Source: Bacteroidota bacterium (lineage in GTDB: Bacteria > Bacteroidota > Ignavibacteria > Ignavibacteriales > Ignavibacteriaceae). Taken from it: a DNA stretch of 64,000 bases. Both the position numbers and the translations under genes were made by a program. The first letter of the stretch is position 1. Every line of letters starts with the position of its first letter. The stretch spans positions 1-64,000 of the forward strand of contig JADFLR010000021.1 of assembly GCA_022564295.1 (NCBI GenBank). Direction: 5' to 3'. Shown here one piece after another: positions 18,771 to 27,505 of the stretch. Under the pieces are notes generated by a model. It did not search any database, was not told the origin of the DNA, and saw only the letters and a list, made by a program, of their open reading frames with translations.

Positions 18771-21350
18771 TTATAAAATTTGAGAGATTGTTGACTTTAA
18801 TTCCGATTTAATAAATTCATAATCGTTGGGTGAGATTTTATTGCTATTTCTATCCAAAACATAAAATGAATCAACAATATCATCACCACGGGTAGAAATT
18901 TTTGCAAAGTAAATGTTCAAACCAAGTTCATTCATTTTGTTGGTAACCTGGTAAAGAAAGCCCAGACGGTCAGGAGAGAAGATATCGATGATAGTGTACT
19001 TTTCATGTTTTTCAAAAACAATTTTCACCTGTCCTGTTCGTTTAAAAAATTTACTTTCAATTCTCCACCATTTGGATTTCATCGATGCTACTTCTTTATT
19101 TAACTGCAATAAACCGGCAACAACTCTCTTAAGATCCATTTCAATTTTTTTATATCTTTTCTCTTCAATTTTTTGATGGGATCTGAAATCAGTTACGTTA
19201 AATGTATCGATAACAATACCATCTTTCTGTGTGAATATTTTAGCGTCCTGTATGTTTACATCATTAACTGCAAAGACACCACAGATTTTTGAGAGAAGAG
19301 ATGAGAAATCTTTTGTAACTAATGTGATATTTGTAAATCCGTTTTGCTCTTTAAACAGAACGGTCATATTAGTTCCTTTGCGAATCTCTTCAATATGTTT
19401 AGCAATCTCTTTTACGGAAAATTGCTGGGTATAACCAATGTCGTTTATAGAATCGATGTGTTCTTTGGCATGGGTTTCCGTTATTTCCTCAGAATGTTTT
19501 GATATCTCCTCGGGAACACCTGATGTACTTGAGATTAAAAGTTCTTCGCCTGAAATTTGCTTTTTAAGCATAGCATAACTTTTCTGATAAAGTTCTTCAA
19601 GTAAATCGCTTTTCCAGTTCGTCCATACAGCCGGATTAACTGCGGAAAGATCAGCATAAGTGAGTAAATAAAGTAAGTCTAGTTCTTCAACCGTACTGAA
19701 AATTGAAGTGAAATTATTTAATGTTTCCGGATCGCTTAAGTTCCTCCGAAAAGCTATCTGTTCCATCACAAGATGATTTTTTACCAGGAAGGAAACTGTT
19801 TCAATTTCCTCTTCGCTGTAACCTAATCTGTTCATGATTGAGGAAGCCATTTCAGCACCTATAATTTCATGCCCGTCAATATCAATTGGTTTGGCAATAT
19901 CGTGAAAAAGTAATGCCAGTAAGAGTATCTCTTTATCAGTTTGTTTGTGATATATTTTACCAAGTGTTGATGAGTTGTTTTCCAGTTTCTCAAGGTTTTT
20001 GATTGTCATTAAAGAATGTTCATCGGTAGTGTAACAATGATAAACGCCATGTTGCAAGAATCCGTTTAACTCAGCAAACTCAGGCATGAAAACTCCGAGG
20101 ACACCAAGTTCATTCATAACTGATAGAGTCTGACCAACGTTTTTCGGGAGTTTCATCACCTCTCTGAAAAAAACAGAAGAAACATTTTCAATTACTGTTA
20201 GTTTGTCAGTGCTCTCTACAAATTTAATTATTGCCATTCTTAAACTCTCTTCAAATCGTGCTGAATAAAGTCCACGGTAATAAAAAGCTCTGAGAATATT
20301 GGAAAACGATAAACTGCTGTTTGCCTGATGGGAAATGATTTTCCCTGTAATTTTAAAATCGTCATCGAGTACAATTGCCAGAGAAGAAGGAATTGGTTTG
20401 GTTATTTCTTCGGTGTATTTTTTTATCATCGATTTTGAAAAACGGTTAAGTGCATTCGAAGCTTTGAAATATTTACGCATAAACTGAGTTAAGTCCGATT
20501 CATCGTAGCCAAATACCTCGGCAATTTTTATTTGTGAAGCAAACTCAAATCGATCGGTTTTTTGTCTTGTACTTAAATGGAGAAGGTTTCTTATATTGAG
20601 TATCAGCTTGTAGCTATCTAATAATCTCTTACATTCTTCTTTCGAAGTAATATTTTCTTTTAATAAGGTGTGAATAAATTCTTCGGCTTGTGTGGTTTCG
20701 TATTGTTTATTCAGCAAAGTTTTATTTTTGAAAATGTACATCCACTCAACTGCCTGAAAATCTCTCAAACCGCCGGCGGAAAGTTTAACATTCGGCTCAA
20801 GCACTTTTGGGGAATCGCCATATTTATCGTACCTTAAATTAAAATCTTCGAACAATGCATTCAAAAGCTTTACTCTAATTTCATGAGTTAATGTTCGGAG
20901 TAACGTTTTGTTCCAGTTTTTATAAACTGTATTTGAACCAAGCAGGTAACGTGTCTCGATAAATTGAGTAAATGTATGAAGATCGGTAAGTAAATATTTA
21001 TCAATATCGTTAAAATCTCTAACGGTATGAGATACTTCAATTCCGCTGTCCCAAAAAATCTTAACCAGATAGGATATATCTTTTTCGTTTTCTTCAACAG
21101 AATTAGCGATGAAGATTAGATCAATATCGGAATAAGGTGAAAGTTCTCTTCGGCTAAAACTTCCTGCGGATGCAAGTATAAATTTATACCTCTTCGAACC
21201 GGCAAGCGTACGAATAAATTCTTCTACTAACAAACTGTATTCAACACTAAAGTTAAACGAATCAGCTTGTTTAAGATGCTGATTGAACAATTGTTCTTTC
21301 CTTTTTAAGAAGCTGTTCGCTATTGTTTTAACAGTGCTCATCGCTTTCAT
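18771..21350 (-). CDS. glnD: [protein-PII] uridylyltransferase GlnD-like
   Basis: An 859-residue GlnD-type sensor. Domain order: nucleotidyltransferase (GSFSRRELSPYSDIDL, residues 63-78, catalytic D75/D77), GlnD-PII UTase linker helices, HD phosphohydrolase (FHDIAKP with H483/D484) and two C-terminal ACT domains (about 680-750 and 790-859). In characterised GlnD, the NT domain uridylylates PII, the HD domain removes UMP and the ACT domains sense glutamine. No PII (glnB) or ammonium-transporter gene is in the window. The nucleotidyltransferase motif has Ser-Phe-Ser where proteobacterial enzymes have GGYG, so activity toward PII should be tested. It is followed by murI (99 bp). Confidence 0.88.
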   Translation of the reverse strand: MKAMSTVKTIANSFLKRKEQLFNQHLKQADSFNFSVEYSLLVEEFIRTLAGSKRYKFILASAGSFSRRELSPYSDIDLIFIANSVEENEKDISYLVKIFWDSGIEVSHTVRDFNDIDKYLLTDLHTFTQFIETRYLLGSNTVYKNWNKTLLRTLTHEIRVKLLNALFEDFNLRYDKYGDSPKVLEPNVKLSAGGLRDFQAVEWMYIFKNKTLLNKQYETTQAEEFIHTLLKENITSKEECKRLLDSYKLILNIRNLLHLSTRQKTDRFEFASQIKIAEVFGYDESDLTQFMRKYFKASNALNRFSKSMIKKYTEEITKPIPSSLAIVLDDDFKITGKIISHQANSSLSFSNILRAFYYRGLYSARFEESLRMAIIKFVESTDKLTVIENVSSVFFREVMKLPKNVGQTLSVMNELGVLGVFMPEFAELNGFLQHGVYHCYTTDEHSLMTIKNLEKLENNSSTLGKIYHKQTDKEILLLALLFHDIAKPIDIDGHEIIGAEMASSIMNRLGYSEEEIETVSFLVKNHLVMEQIAFRRNLSDPETLNNFTSIFSTVEELDLLYLLTYADLSAVNPAVWTNWKSDLLEELYQKSYAMLKKQISGEELLISSTSGVPEEISKHSEEITETHAKEHIDSINDIGYTQQFSVKEIAKHIEEIRKGTNMTVLFKEQNGFTNITLVTKDFSSLLSKICGVFAVNDVNIQDAKIFTQKDGIVIDTFNVTDFRSHQKIEEKRYKKIEMDLKRVVAGLLQLNKEVASMKSKWWRIESKFFKRTGQVKIVFEKHEKYTIIDIFSPDRLGFLYQVTNKMNELGLNIYFAKISTRGDDIVDSFYVLDRNSNKISPNDYEFIKSELKSTISQIL

Positions 21351-21375
21351 TTAATTAGTTAAATTTCCTAGCTGC

Positions 21376-21756
21376 TTAATTAAATGTTTCATCACCCCAG
21401 ATATCTTCACTTTCGTATTCTGCTTCTACTACTGATGAAATTCCGCCGCGAACATTAAATTCGGCAGTAACCAGCATGTAACGCGGGCTGCATACTTCAA
21501 CAAGGTCTTCCAGTATTCTGTTTGTAACACTTTCAAAAAAAACACCGTCGTTCCTGTAAGAATTTAGATACAATTTTAAAGACTTTAATTCAATGCAAAG
21601 TTTATCGGGTATATAATCAATCTCAATTGTTGCAAAATCGGGCTGCCCGGTTTTAGGGCAGAGCGATGTAAATTCAGGCGCGGTATGAATTATTGTATAA
21701 TCTCTATTTGGGAATTCATTTTCGAATGTTTCCAAAAGTTTTATTTTGTCTTCCAT
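21376..21756 (-). CDS. queF: preQ0 reductase (NADPH-dependent 7-cyano-7-deazaguanine reductase)
   Basis: A short, unimodular QueF of 126 residues, which reduces preQ0 to preQ1 in queuosine synthesis. The catalytic Cys is C33 ([10 protein letters not shown]) with D40. The QueF NADPH motif is ELKSLKLY (56-63), and E75 (FFES) contacts substrate. It lies 25 bp upstream of glnD's start on the same strand and 72 bp downstream of queC, with which it forms the preQ0-preQ1 section of the pathway. Confidence 0.94.
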   Translation of the reverse strand: MEDKIKLLETFENEFPNRDYTIIHTAPEFTSLCPKTGQPDFATIEIDYIPDKLCIELKSLKLYLNSYRNDGVFFESVTNRILEDLVEVCSPRYMLVTAEFNVRGGISSVVEAEYESEDIWGDETFN

Positions 21757-21828
21757 TTTTCACCTCTAAATAATAATAATTACAATAATATATGCTGAAA
21801 GAACCCTGCGATAGTAGGAATGACATCA

Positions 21829-22533
21829 TTAATTATTTACTAAATAATCCGGTTTAACTTTATATGTTATGGGGTCTTCAATCCCTGCCTGCTGAAAACC
21901 TCTTAATCTAAATGCACAACTGTCACAAACTCCGCAGGCTTTATCTTCGTTTTGATAACAAGACCACGTTAAATGAATTGGCGCTTTAAGTTCCATTCCT
22001 TTTTTTATTATATCTGCTTTTGATAAATGAATAATCGGTGTAACGATTTTTATTGATGTTTCCGGTTTTGTTCCAAGATCAGCCATCTTTTCAAATGCTT
22101 CAAAGAATGATGGTCTGCAATCCGGGTAACCAGACGAATCTTCAAACACTGCACCAACAAAAACTGCTTCGGCTTTTAATACTTCTGCCCAGCTAACACA
22201 AGCAGAAAGTATATTTGCATTCCTGAACGGTACATACGATGTTGGTATTTTTTTACTTGTCAAATCAGCGTACGAGATTTCAATGTTTTTTTCAGTTAAA
22301 GATGAACCGCCGATTTTTGAAAGATGAGAATAATCAATAATCAATCTTTTATCAACATTATAAAAATCCGCAATTTCGTTAAAAGCTTTTAACTCACGCC
22401 TTTCAGTTTTCTGTTCATAATTAAAATGAGCAAAAGCAATTTCATAGTATCGTTTTGCGATTGCTGCAGTAACGCAGCTATCCAATCCTCCGCTAACAGC
22501 AATTACCGCAATATTTTTTTTATTCTCACTCAT
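21829..22533 (-). CDS. queC: 7-cyano-7-deazaguanine (preQ0) synthase
   Basis: A 234-residue ATP-dependent PP-loop enzyme that converts 7-carboxy-7-deazaguanine to preQ0. It has the ATP PP-loop SGGLDS (14-19) and a C-terminal zinc site of C192, C200, C203 and C206 (CYQNEDKAC-GVC-DSC). A conserved segment before it reads HLTWSC. It probably forms an operon with queF. queD and queE were not found in the window; queA is 16 kb away. No preQ1 riboswitch was recognised in its leader. Confidence 0.94.
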   Translation of the reverse strand: MSENKKNIAVIAVSGGLDSCVTAAIAKRYYEIAFAHFNYEQKTERRELKAFNEIADFYNVDKRLIIDYSHLSKIGGSSLTEKNIEISYADLTSKKIPTSYVPFRNANILSACVSWAEVLKAEAVFVGAVFEDSSGYPDCRPSFFEAFEKMADLGTKPETSIKIVTPIIHLSKADIIKKGMELKAPIHLTWSCYQNEDKACGVCDSCAFRLRGFQQAGIEDPITYKVKPDYLVNN

Positions 22534-22640
22534 TATAAAATTGATAATTAATTTTAAAGGGCAAAATAGTTATTTTAAGGGAAAGAGGGAAAATGCAGTT
22601 TCTAAATTTTAATATTATTGTGACACATAGCAATTCGTCT

Positions 22641-23798
22641 CTACTTTTTAATTGTTAAAATTATTACCCCAATAATCAAACTAACAACTGCAGATAGTAA
22701 AAATGGAATTGTTGAGCCAAATTCATCCCATAAAAATCCTGCTGTAAATGAACCGAGCATTATTGCAAAACCTGAGAGCATTGTTAATAAGCCAATTGCA
22801 GTGCCGCGTCTTTCATCAGGAACCATATCTGAAACCCATGCTTTTGAGACTCCTTCCGTTGCTGCAGAGTATAGACCGTAAAGTGCAAAGAGTATCCATA
22901 TAAAAAATGTTTGGGGAATAAAAGCAAATCCGAAGTAAACCAAAGAAAACACTAACAATCCTCCGCCGTAAATTATATTTTTACCGAATTTATCCGATAA
23001 CTTTCCAAACGGATAGGAAGCACCTGCATAAATAAGATTATAAAAAACATAACCAAGTATAGCTAAAATATTTGAGTCGGAAACATCTCTTGATTTAAGA
23101 ATTAAGAAAACATCGCTGCTGTTTACAAAGGAAAAGATAGTAATAAGCAGCAGTAAGGTTTTAAATTGTTTCGGTGCTGAACGCCAAAATTCAGCATAAC
23201 TTCCTTTTGCTCTTTTTGAGGGAGAAATTTTTCTATCTTTAACTAAAAGAGTGAAGAAAACTGCAAATGCCGAGGGAACAATAGCAGCAAGAAAAATCAG
23301 TTGGAAATTATCCGGGAAAAGATATAACAGTAAAATTGCGGCAAGAGGTCCTATCACAGCACCTAAGGTATCCATCCCTCTATGAAAGCCGAAAATCGCA
23401 CCGCTGTTATTATTATCGGAGTAGCTTCCAAGCAGCGCATCGCGGGGAGCGGTACGCATTCCCTTGCCTGTGCGGTCTGCTGTTCTGGAAATTGCAACTG
23501 CAGAAATATTTGGGAAGATTCCCGGTAGGGGTTTAGCAAGTGCTGATAAACCGTAACCCAAAACAATAAAGATTGATCTTCGTCCAACCTTATCAGAAAG
23601 ATTACCGAAATATCCTTTAAGAAAAGCAGCCGTTACTTCGGCAATCCCTTCTATTATTCCAACAACCGCCATTGATGAACCAAGCACAACAGTTAAGAAA
23701 ATAGGAGTGATCGGATAAAGCATTTCACTTGCCATATCGGTAAAGAGACTAACAAAACCAAGTACTATAACCTGGCGGGGAATATTCTTCCTCTTCAT
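22641..23798 (-). CDS. MFS transporter
   Basis: A 385-residue major facilitator with about 12 membrane helices. The first cytoplasmic loop has the MFS A motif in the form GNLSDKVGRRSIFI, and a second copy appears in the C-terminal half (GKLSDKFGKNIIYG). The N-terminus (FVSLFTDMASEMLYPITPIFL) is that of a subfamily usually annotated as generic drug/sugar efflux MFS. No substrate can be inferred. The gene is separated from queC by 107 bp and diverges from tpiA. Confidence 0.82.
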   Translation of the reverse strand: MKRKNIPRQVIVLGFVSLFTDMASEMLYPITPIFLTVVLGSSMAVVGIIEGIAEVTAAFLKGYFGNLSDKVGRRSIFIVLGYGLSALAKPLPGIFPNISAVAISRTADRTGKGMRTAPRDALLGSYSDNNNSGAIFGFHRGMDTLGAVIGPLAAILLLYLFPDNFQLIFLAAIVPSAFAVFFTLLVKDRKISPSKRAKGSYAEFWRSAPKQFKTLLLLITIFSFVNSSDVFLILKSRDVSDSNILAILGYVFYNLIYAGASYPFGKLSDKFGKNIIYGGGLLVFSLVYFGFAFIPQTFFIWILFALYGLYSAATEGVSKAWVSDMVPDERRGTAIGLLTMLSGFAIMLGSFTAGFLWDEFGSTIPFLLSAVVSLIIGVIILTIKK

Positions 23799-24006
23799 TC
23801 GATAAACTCTTATTGAAAAATAAAGTCAAAACTAAAATATTTTATCATCAACCCAAATATTATAATTTGTAAATACAAATCATCAAAAATAACAAACCCG
23901 TTTTGTTGCGGAATGAATTACAATCTCATGTTTGCTATTATTGAAGCACAGCTATTGAATTAGTAATTTGAGCTTAAGAATTTCAGAATTTAAAATAGAG
24001 GGTAAA

Positions 24007-24759
24007 ATGAGAAAAAAAGTAATTGCCGGTAATTGGAAAATGAATAACGACCTTAGCGAATCACAAAATTTGGTTTCCGGAATAATAAGCGGATTAGGTA
24101 ATGATACTAAATGTGATGTAATTGTTTGTCCACCGTTCACATCTTTAAGCGAAGTAAATACATTAATAAAAGACACACCGGTTAAACTTGGCGCACAGAA
24201 TATGCACTACGAAGACAGCGGCGCTTTTACAGGAGAGATTTCTAATTCTATGCTGAAATCGGTTGGGTGTGAATATGTTATTATCGGGCATTCGGAAAGG
24301 CGCACTATTTTTGGAGAAAATGATGAGATGATAAACAAAAAAAATAAAAAAGCATTAGAAAGCGGGTTGAAAGTTATCTTCTGTATAGGTGAATCGCTTG
24401 AACAAAGAGAAGAAGGTATTACAAATGAGGTTGTAAAAAAGCAGATTGTAAATGGATTAATGAATGTTACGCCTGACGATTTAATGAATATTATTATTGC
24501 TTACGAACCAGTTTGGGCAATCGGAACAGGTAAAACCGCCACACCCGAACAAGCACAGGAAGTTCATTCATTTATCAGGGGACAAATTGAAAATATTTAT
24601 TCAAAAGAATCTTCTGAAAATTTGCAAATTCAATATGGAGGAAGCGTTAAACCTGAAAATGCTGCAACTCTTTTATCTCAACCAGATATTGACGGTGCTT
24701 TGGTTGGAGGAGCATGTTTAAAAGCAGACTCATTTTTAAGTATCATTGCATCAGCGTAA
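24007..24759 (+). CDS. tpiA: triosephosphate isomerase
   Basis: A 250-residue glycolytic TIM. Catalytic K11 (NWKMN), H95 (IIGHSERR) and E167 (AYEPVWAIGTG) all sit at canonical positions; the phosphate-binding IQYGGSVK is present. The start is set at ATG 24007, with AGAGGG just upstream, rather than the longer 5' reading at 23968. The gene ends before a terminator-like hairpin (24788-24810). Confidence 0.97.
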   Translation: MRKKVIAGNWKMNNDLSESQNLVSGIISGLGNDTKCDVIVCPPFTSLSEVNTLIKDTPVKLGAQNMHYEDSGAFTGEISNSMLKSVGCEYVIIGHSERRTIFGENDEMINKKNKKALESGLKVIFCIGESLEQREEGITNEVVKKQIVNGLMNVTPDDLMNIIIAYEPVWAIGTGKTATPEQAQEVHSFIRGQIENIYSKESSENLQIQYGGSVKPENAATLLSQPDIDGALVGGACLKADSFLSIIASA

Positions 24760-24787
24760 CTTGTTATAATTTAATGTTTTAAGGTGA

Positions 24788-24810
24788 GAGCCGTATTCCC
24801 CAAACGGCTC
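24788..24810 (+). terminator. hairpin downstream of tpiA
   Basis: GAGCCGT (24788-24794) pairs with ACGGCTC (24804-24810), loop 9 nt, followed by the T-rich GCATTTCTTCTTT. Position 28 bp past the tpiA stop supports a terminator role; the U-tract is imperfect. Confidence 0.55.
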
Positions 24811-24899
24811 GCATTTCTTCTTTACACATTGATTTCCCCTCGTTTCATTAGTATATTTACCAGTTTTTTAGAAAATACTAAGGATACTCTTCCCGGATA

Positions 24900-27497
24900 A
24901 TGATTATCAGACATAATCACGTGCTTTTTCTACTTTTATTTGCACTATTTTTTAGTGGATTCACTCCGGGTCAAGTTGTTTTTAGAGAACTGCCGGATTA
25001 TAAACCAAATCTCGAAGACCATTCTTTTTTTGAGATCACGCAAACCAGAGATATAATATTGTTAAACGGAAAGTGGAAGGTATATCCTGCAGATGGAGAC
25101 GTTGAGAAAAAGGTTACAATCAATGTTCCTTCAGTCTTTGATGGGGAGGGTGAATTTGTTTTTGAAAGAAGTTTTAACATAAGTGAAAGAGATATCAAAA
25201 CAAATTCTTTCGATTTAGTGTTTCTCGGGTTAAACTATCGAGCAGATATTTCTATTAATAATATAATTATTTACAGGCATCCCGGTGGCAAATTTCCGTT
25301 TAAAATGGATCTTCCAAGGGATATATTAAAAAGTGATGCAGCAAATCTTCTTACTGTAAAACTATTTTATAAGTTGGATTCTAAAATCACCATTCCATTA
25401 AAGCAAAGATTTTTATTTGCAAGAAATTATGGAGGTATCATTCATGATGTTTATATATATAAAAAGCCGTCTATAAATATCAACGGTTTTGAAATTCAAT
25501 CAGAGGTAAATCCATACATAAAAAAAGCCATAATTAAACTTAATTCTGCTGTGGTTGATCATGAAATCTTAGAATCTTATCAGTTAACGGATGAAGTTGC
25601 CAATCTTTCCCTTAAAGCATTTATAACTTCACCTGATAGTGTCAACACCTTTGAGATTCCGCAGCATTCATTTGGATTAAAGAGAAACAAAGAAGAAGCG
25701 ATAGAGCAATCTATAGAAATTAGCAGCCCCGTGCTTTGGTCACCGGAAAATCCAAAATCGTATAAAATTAGAATGGAGTTATGGCGGGAAGATGTTTTAG
25801 TTGATGTGTTAGAAAGAACGGTTGCGCTTTATAGTTTTGAAGTTACGGATAATTCATTGATGCTTAATGGAAATAACTTCAAGCTTGAAGGAGTGACTTA
25901 TATTCCGGAGTTTCATTCGTACGGCGATTTAATGAGCTATGAAAAATTTGAAGAAGATATAAGATTAATAAAAAATGCCGGATTTAATGCTGTAAGAATA
26001 GCTAAGATAGTACCTCACCCATATTATTTAGCACTTTGCGAAAAGTATGGGCTGATGGTATTTATTGAAATACCCATTGGTATGCTTCCTGCAAAAGTCA
26101 GCCAGGATCAAAACTTTGTAGCACGGTGCAGATATTTTATAACAAGCTACTTCAGCGCTTATGAAAAATACTCTGCGGTTGTTGCTGTTGGATTAGGGAG
26201 TTCATTTCTAACTTCGATAGATTCACATCGAGCGCTTCTTATAAATTTAGGTGAACTTGTTAAAAAAAATACTGATTGGATTACATTTGCAACATTCGGC
26301 AATTTAAAAATCAGTGAAGTTGATAATATCGATTTATATGGTTTGGAATTATTAAATGAATTACCCGAAGATAGATTATTAGAAATCAACAAGCTGCAGA
26401 ATGATATTGGTGTTGGAAGAGTTTTTATTTCCGAGGCAACTTACACGGTTAATAAAGGAAATTCGGACGGTTATGTAAATAAGTTCTCTTATGAAGCACA
26501 AGCAAAATTCTTCTCGGATTTGATAGATTATTCGCGTAGCAATTCGCTTTCCGGATTTTTCATCAATAGTATAACCGATATCAGAGGAGATTATTCATCG
26601 CTTCTATCGGGCTACTCAACTAACAACATTTATAATATTGGTCTTGTGGGAGAAAACAGATCAACTAATCGTATTGCTTATAAAGTAGTTTATTCAAAAT
26701 TAAATAACACTGAACGAGTTACAATTCCTATTGGCAGCATTAAGGATGATGCTCCTATGGTATTTATACTAATTGGCTTAGTGCTTGCATTATTTATGGG
26801 TGTGCTTGTAAATTCCGGTAGGAAATTTAGGGAAGATGCTTCAAGAGCGTTATTGCGTCCGTATAATTATTATGCGGATATAAGAGATCAAAGGATAATG
26901 TCAGCATATCACACCGCTTTTTTGGGACTGATAATTGTAATTGTACAGTCGCTCATCCTAGGTAATTTATTATACTATTTTAAAACAAGTATTGTTTTTG
27001 AAAAGTTGTTACTTTCTTTCGGCTCGCCGATTCTTATTAAGGCTGTAAATTATTTGTGCTGGAATCCATTCAATGCTATAGTTTGGATATCAATGTTCGG
27101 AATAATATTCGCACTGCTTACTACTTTGCTTATAAGGCTGGCTGCACTTTTTATTAAGACGCGAGTGTATTTAACCAGTATATTTTTTACAGTTATTTGG
27201 GCATTTCTTCCGATGGTATTTTTGATTCCTCTGGGGATTGTTCTCTACAGAGTGTTGGTTGCAGATATCGTTAACATTTACATCTATATTTCTTTATTTG
27301 CGCTATTAGTTTGGGCTGGTTACAGGCTACTGAAAGGCATTTATGTTATATTCGATGCGAGTCCTGGAAGCGTTTATTTTTACAGTTCGCTTTTTATTTT
27401 ATTCATATTCGGTGGCATTCTTCTTTATTTTGAAATTAACAACTCTGCAATTCAATATATTCTTTTTACATTAAAGCAATACAGCATTATTGGTTGA
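24900..27497 (+). CDS. GH2-like protein fused to a multi-pass membrane domain; catalytic acid/base residue missing
   Basis: An 865-residue chimera. Signal peptide (about 1-24), GH2 sugar-binding jelly-roll (about 40-190), Ig-like domain (about 200-320) and TIM barrel (about 330-610) follow the glycoside hydrolase family 2 plan. After residue ~617 there are about six membrane helices resembling the Yip1-type fold. The usual GH2 acid/base motif (N-E after the fourth strand) is replaced by VGLGSSF (S434-S435), while a possible nucleophile E512 remains (FISEATY). The protein is therefore probably not a working retaining glycosidase. The 8-bp spacing to smc suggests co-transcription. Function unknown. 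Confidence 0.7.
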   Translation: MIIRHNHVLFLLLFALFFSGFTPGQVVFRELPDYKPNLEDHSFFEITQTRDIILLNGKWKVYPADGDVEKKVTINVPSVFDGEGEFVFERSFNISERDIKTNSFDLVFLGLNYRADISINNIIIYRHPGGKFPFKMDLPRDILKSDAANLLTVKLFYKLDSKITIPLKQRFLFARNYGGIIHDVYIYKKPSININGFEIQSEVNPYIKKAIIKLNSAVVDHEILESYQLTDEVANLSLKAFITSPDSVNTFEIPQHSFGLKRNKEEAIEQSIEISSPVLWSPENPKSYKIRMELWREDVLVDVLERTVALYSFEVTDNSLMLNGNNFKLEGVTYIPEFHSYGDLMSYEKFEEDIRLIKNAGFNAVRIAKIVPHPYYLALCEKYGLMVFIEIPIGMLPAKVSQDQNFVARCRYFITSYFSAYEKYSAVVAVGLGSSFLTSIDSHRALLINLGELVKKNTDWITFATFGNLKISEVDNIDLYGLELLNELPEDRLLEINKLQNDIGVGRVFISEATYTVNKGNSDGYVNKFSYEAQAKFFSDLIDYSRSNSLSGFFINSITDIRGDYSSLLSGYSTNNIYNIGLVGENRSTNRIAYKVVYSKLNNTERVTIPIGSIKDDAPMVFILIGLVLALFMGVLVNSGRKFREDASRALLRPYNYYADIRDQRIMSAYHTAFLGLIIVIVQSLILGNLLYYFKTSIVFEKLLLSFGSPILIKAVNYLCWNPFNAIVWISMFGIIFALLTTLLIRLAALFIKTRVYLTSIFFTVIWAFLPMVFLIPLGIVLYRVLVADIVNIYIYISLFALLVWAGYRLLKGIYVIFDASPGSVYFYSSLFILFIFGGILLYFEINNSAIQYILFTLKQYSIIG

Positions 27498-27505
27498 GGT
27501 AATAT

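Noticed and set aside
22534-22640. preQ1 riboswitch upstream of queC
   Set aside because: The leader is AT-rich with no recognisable preQ1-I, -II or -III core.
23968-24006. Extended tpiA start
   Set aside because: The extra 13 residues are not in the family; ATG 24007 has a good RBS and matches the canonical N-terminus.
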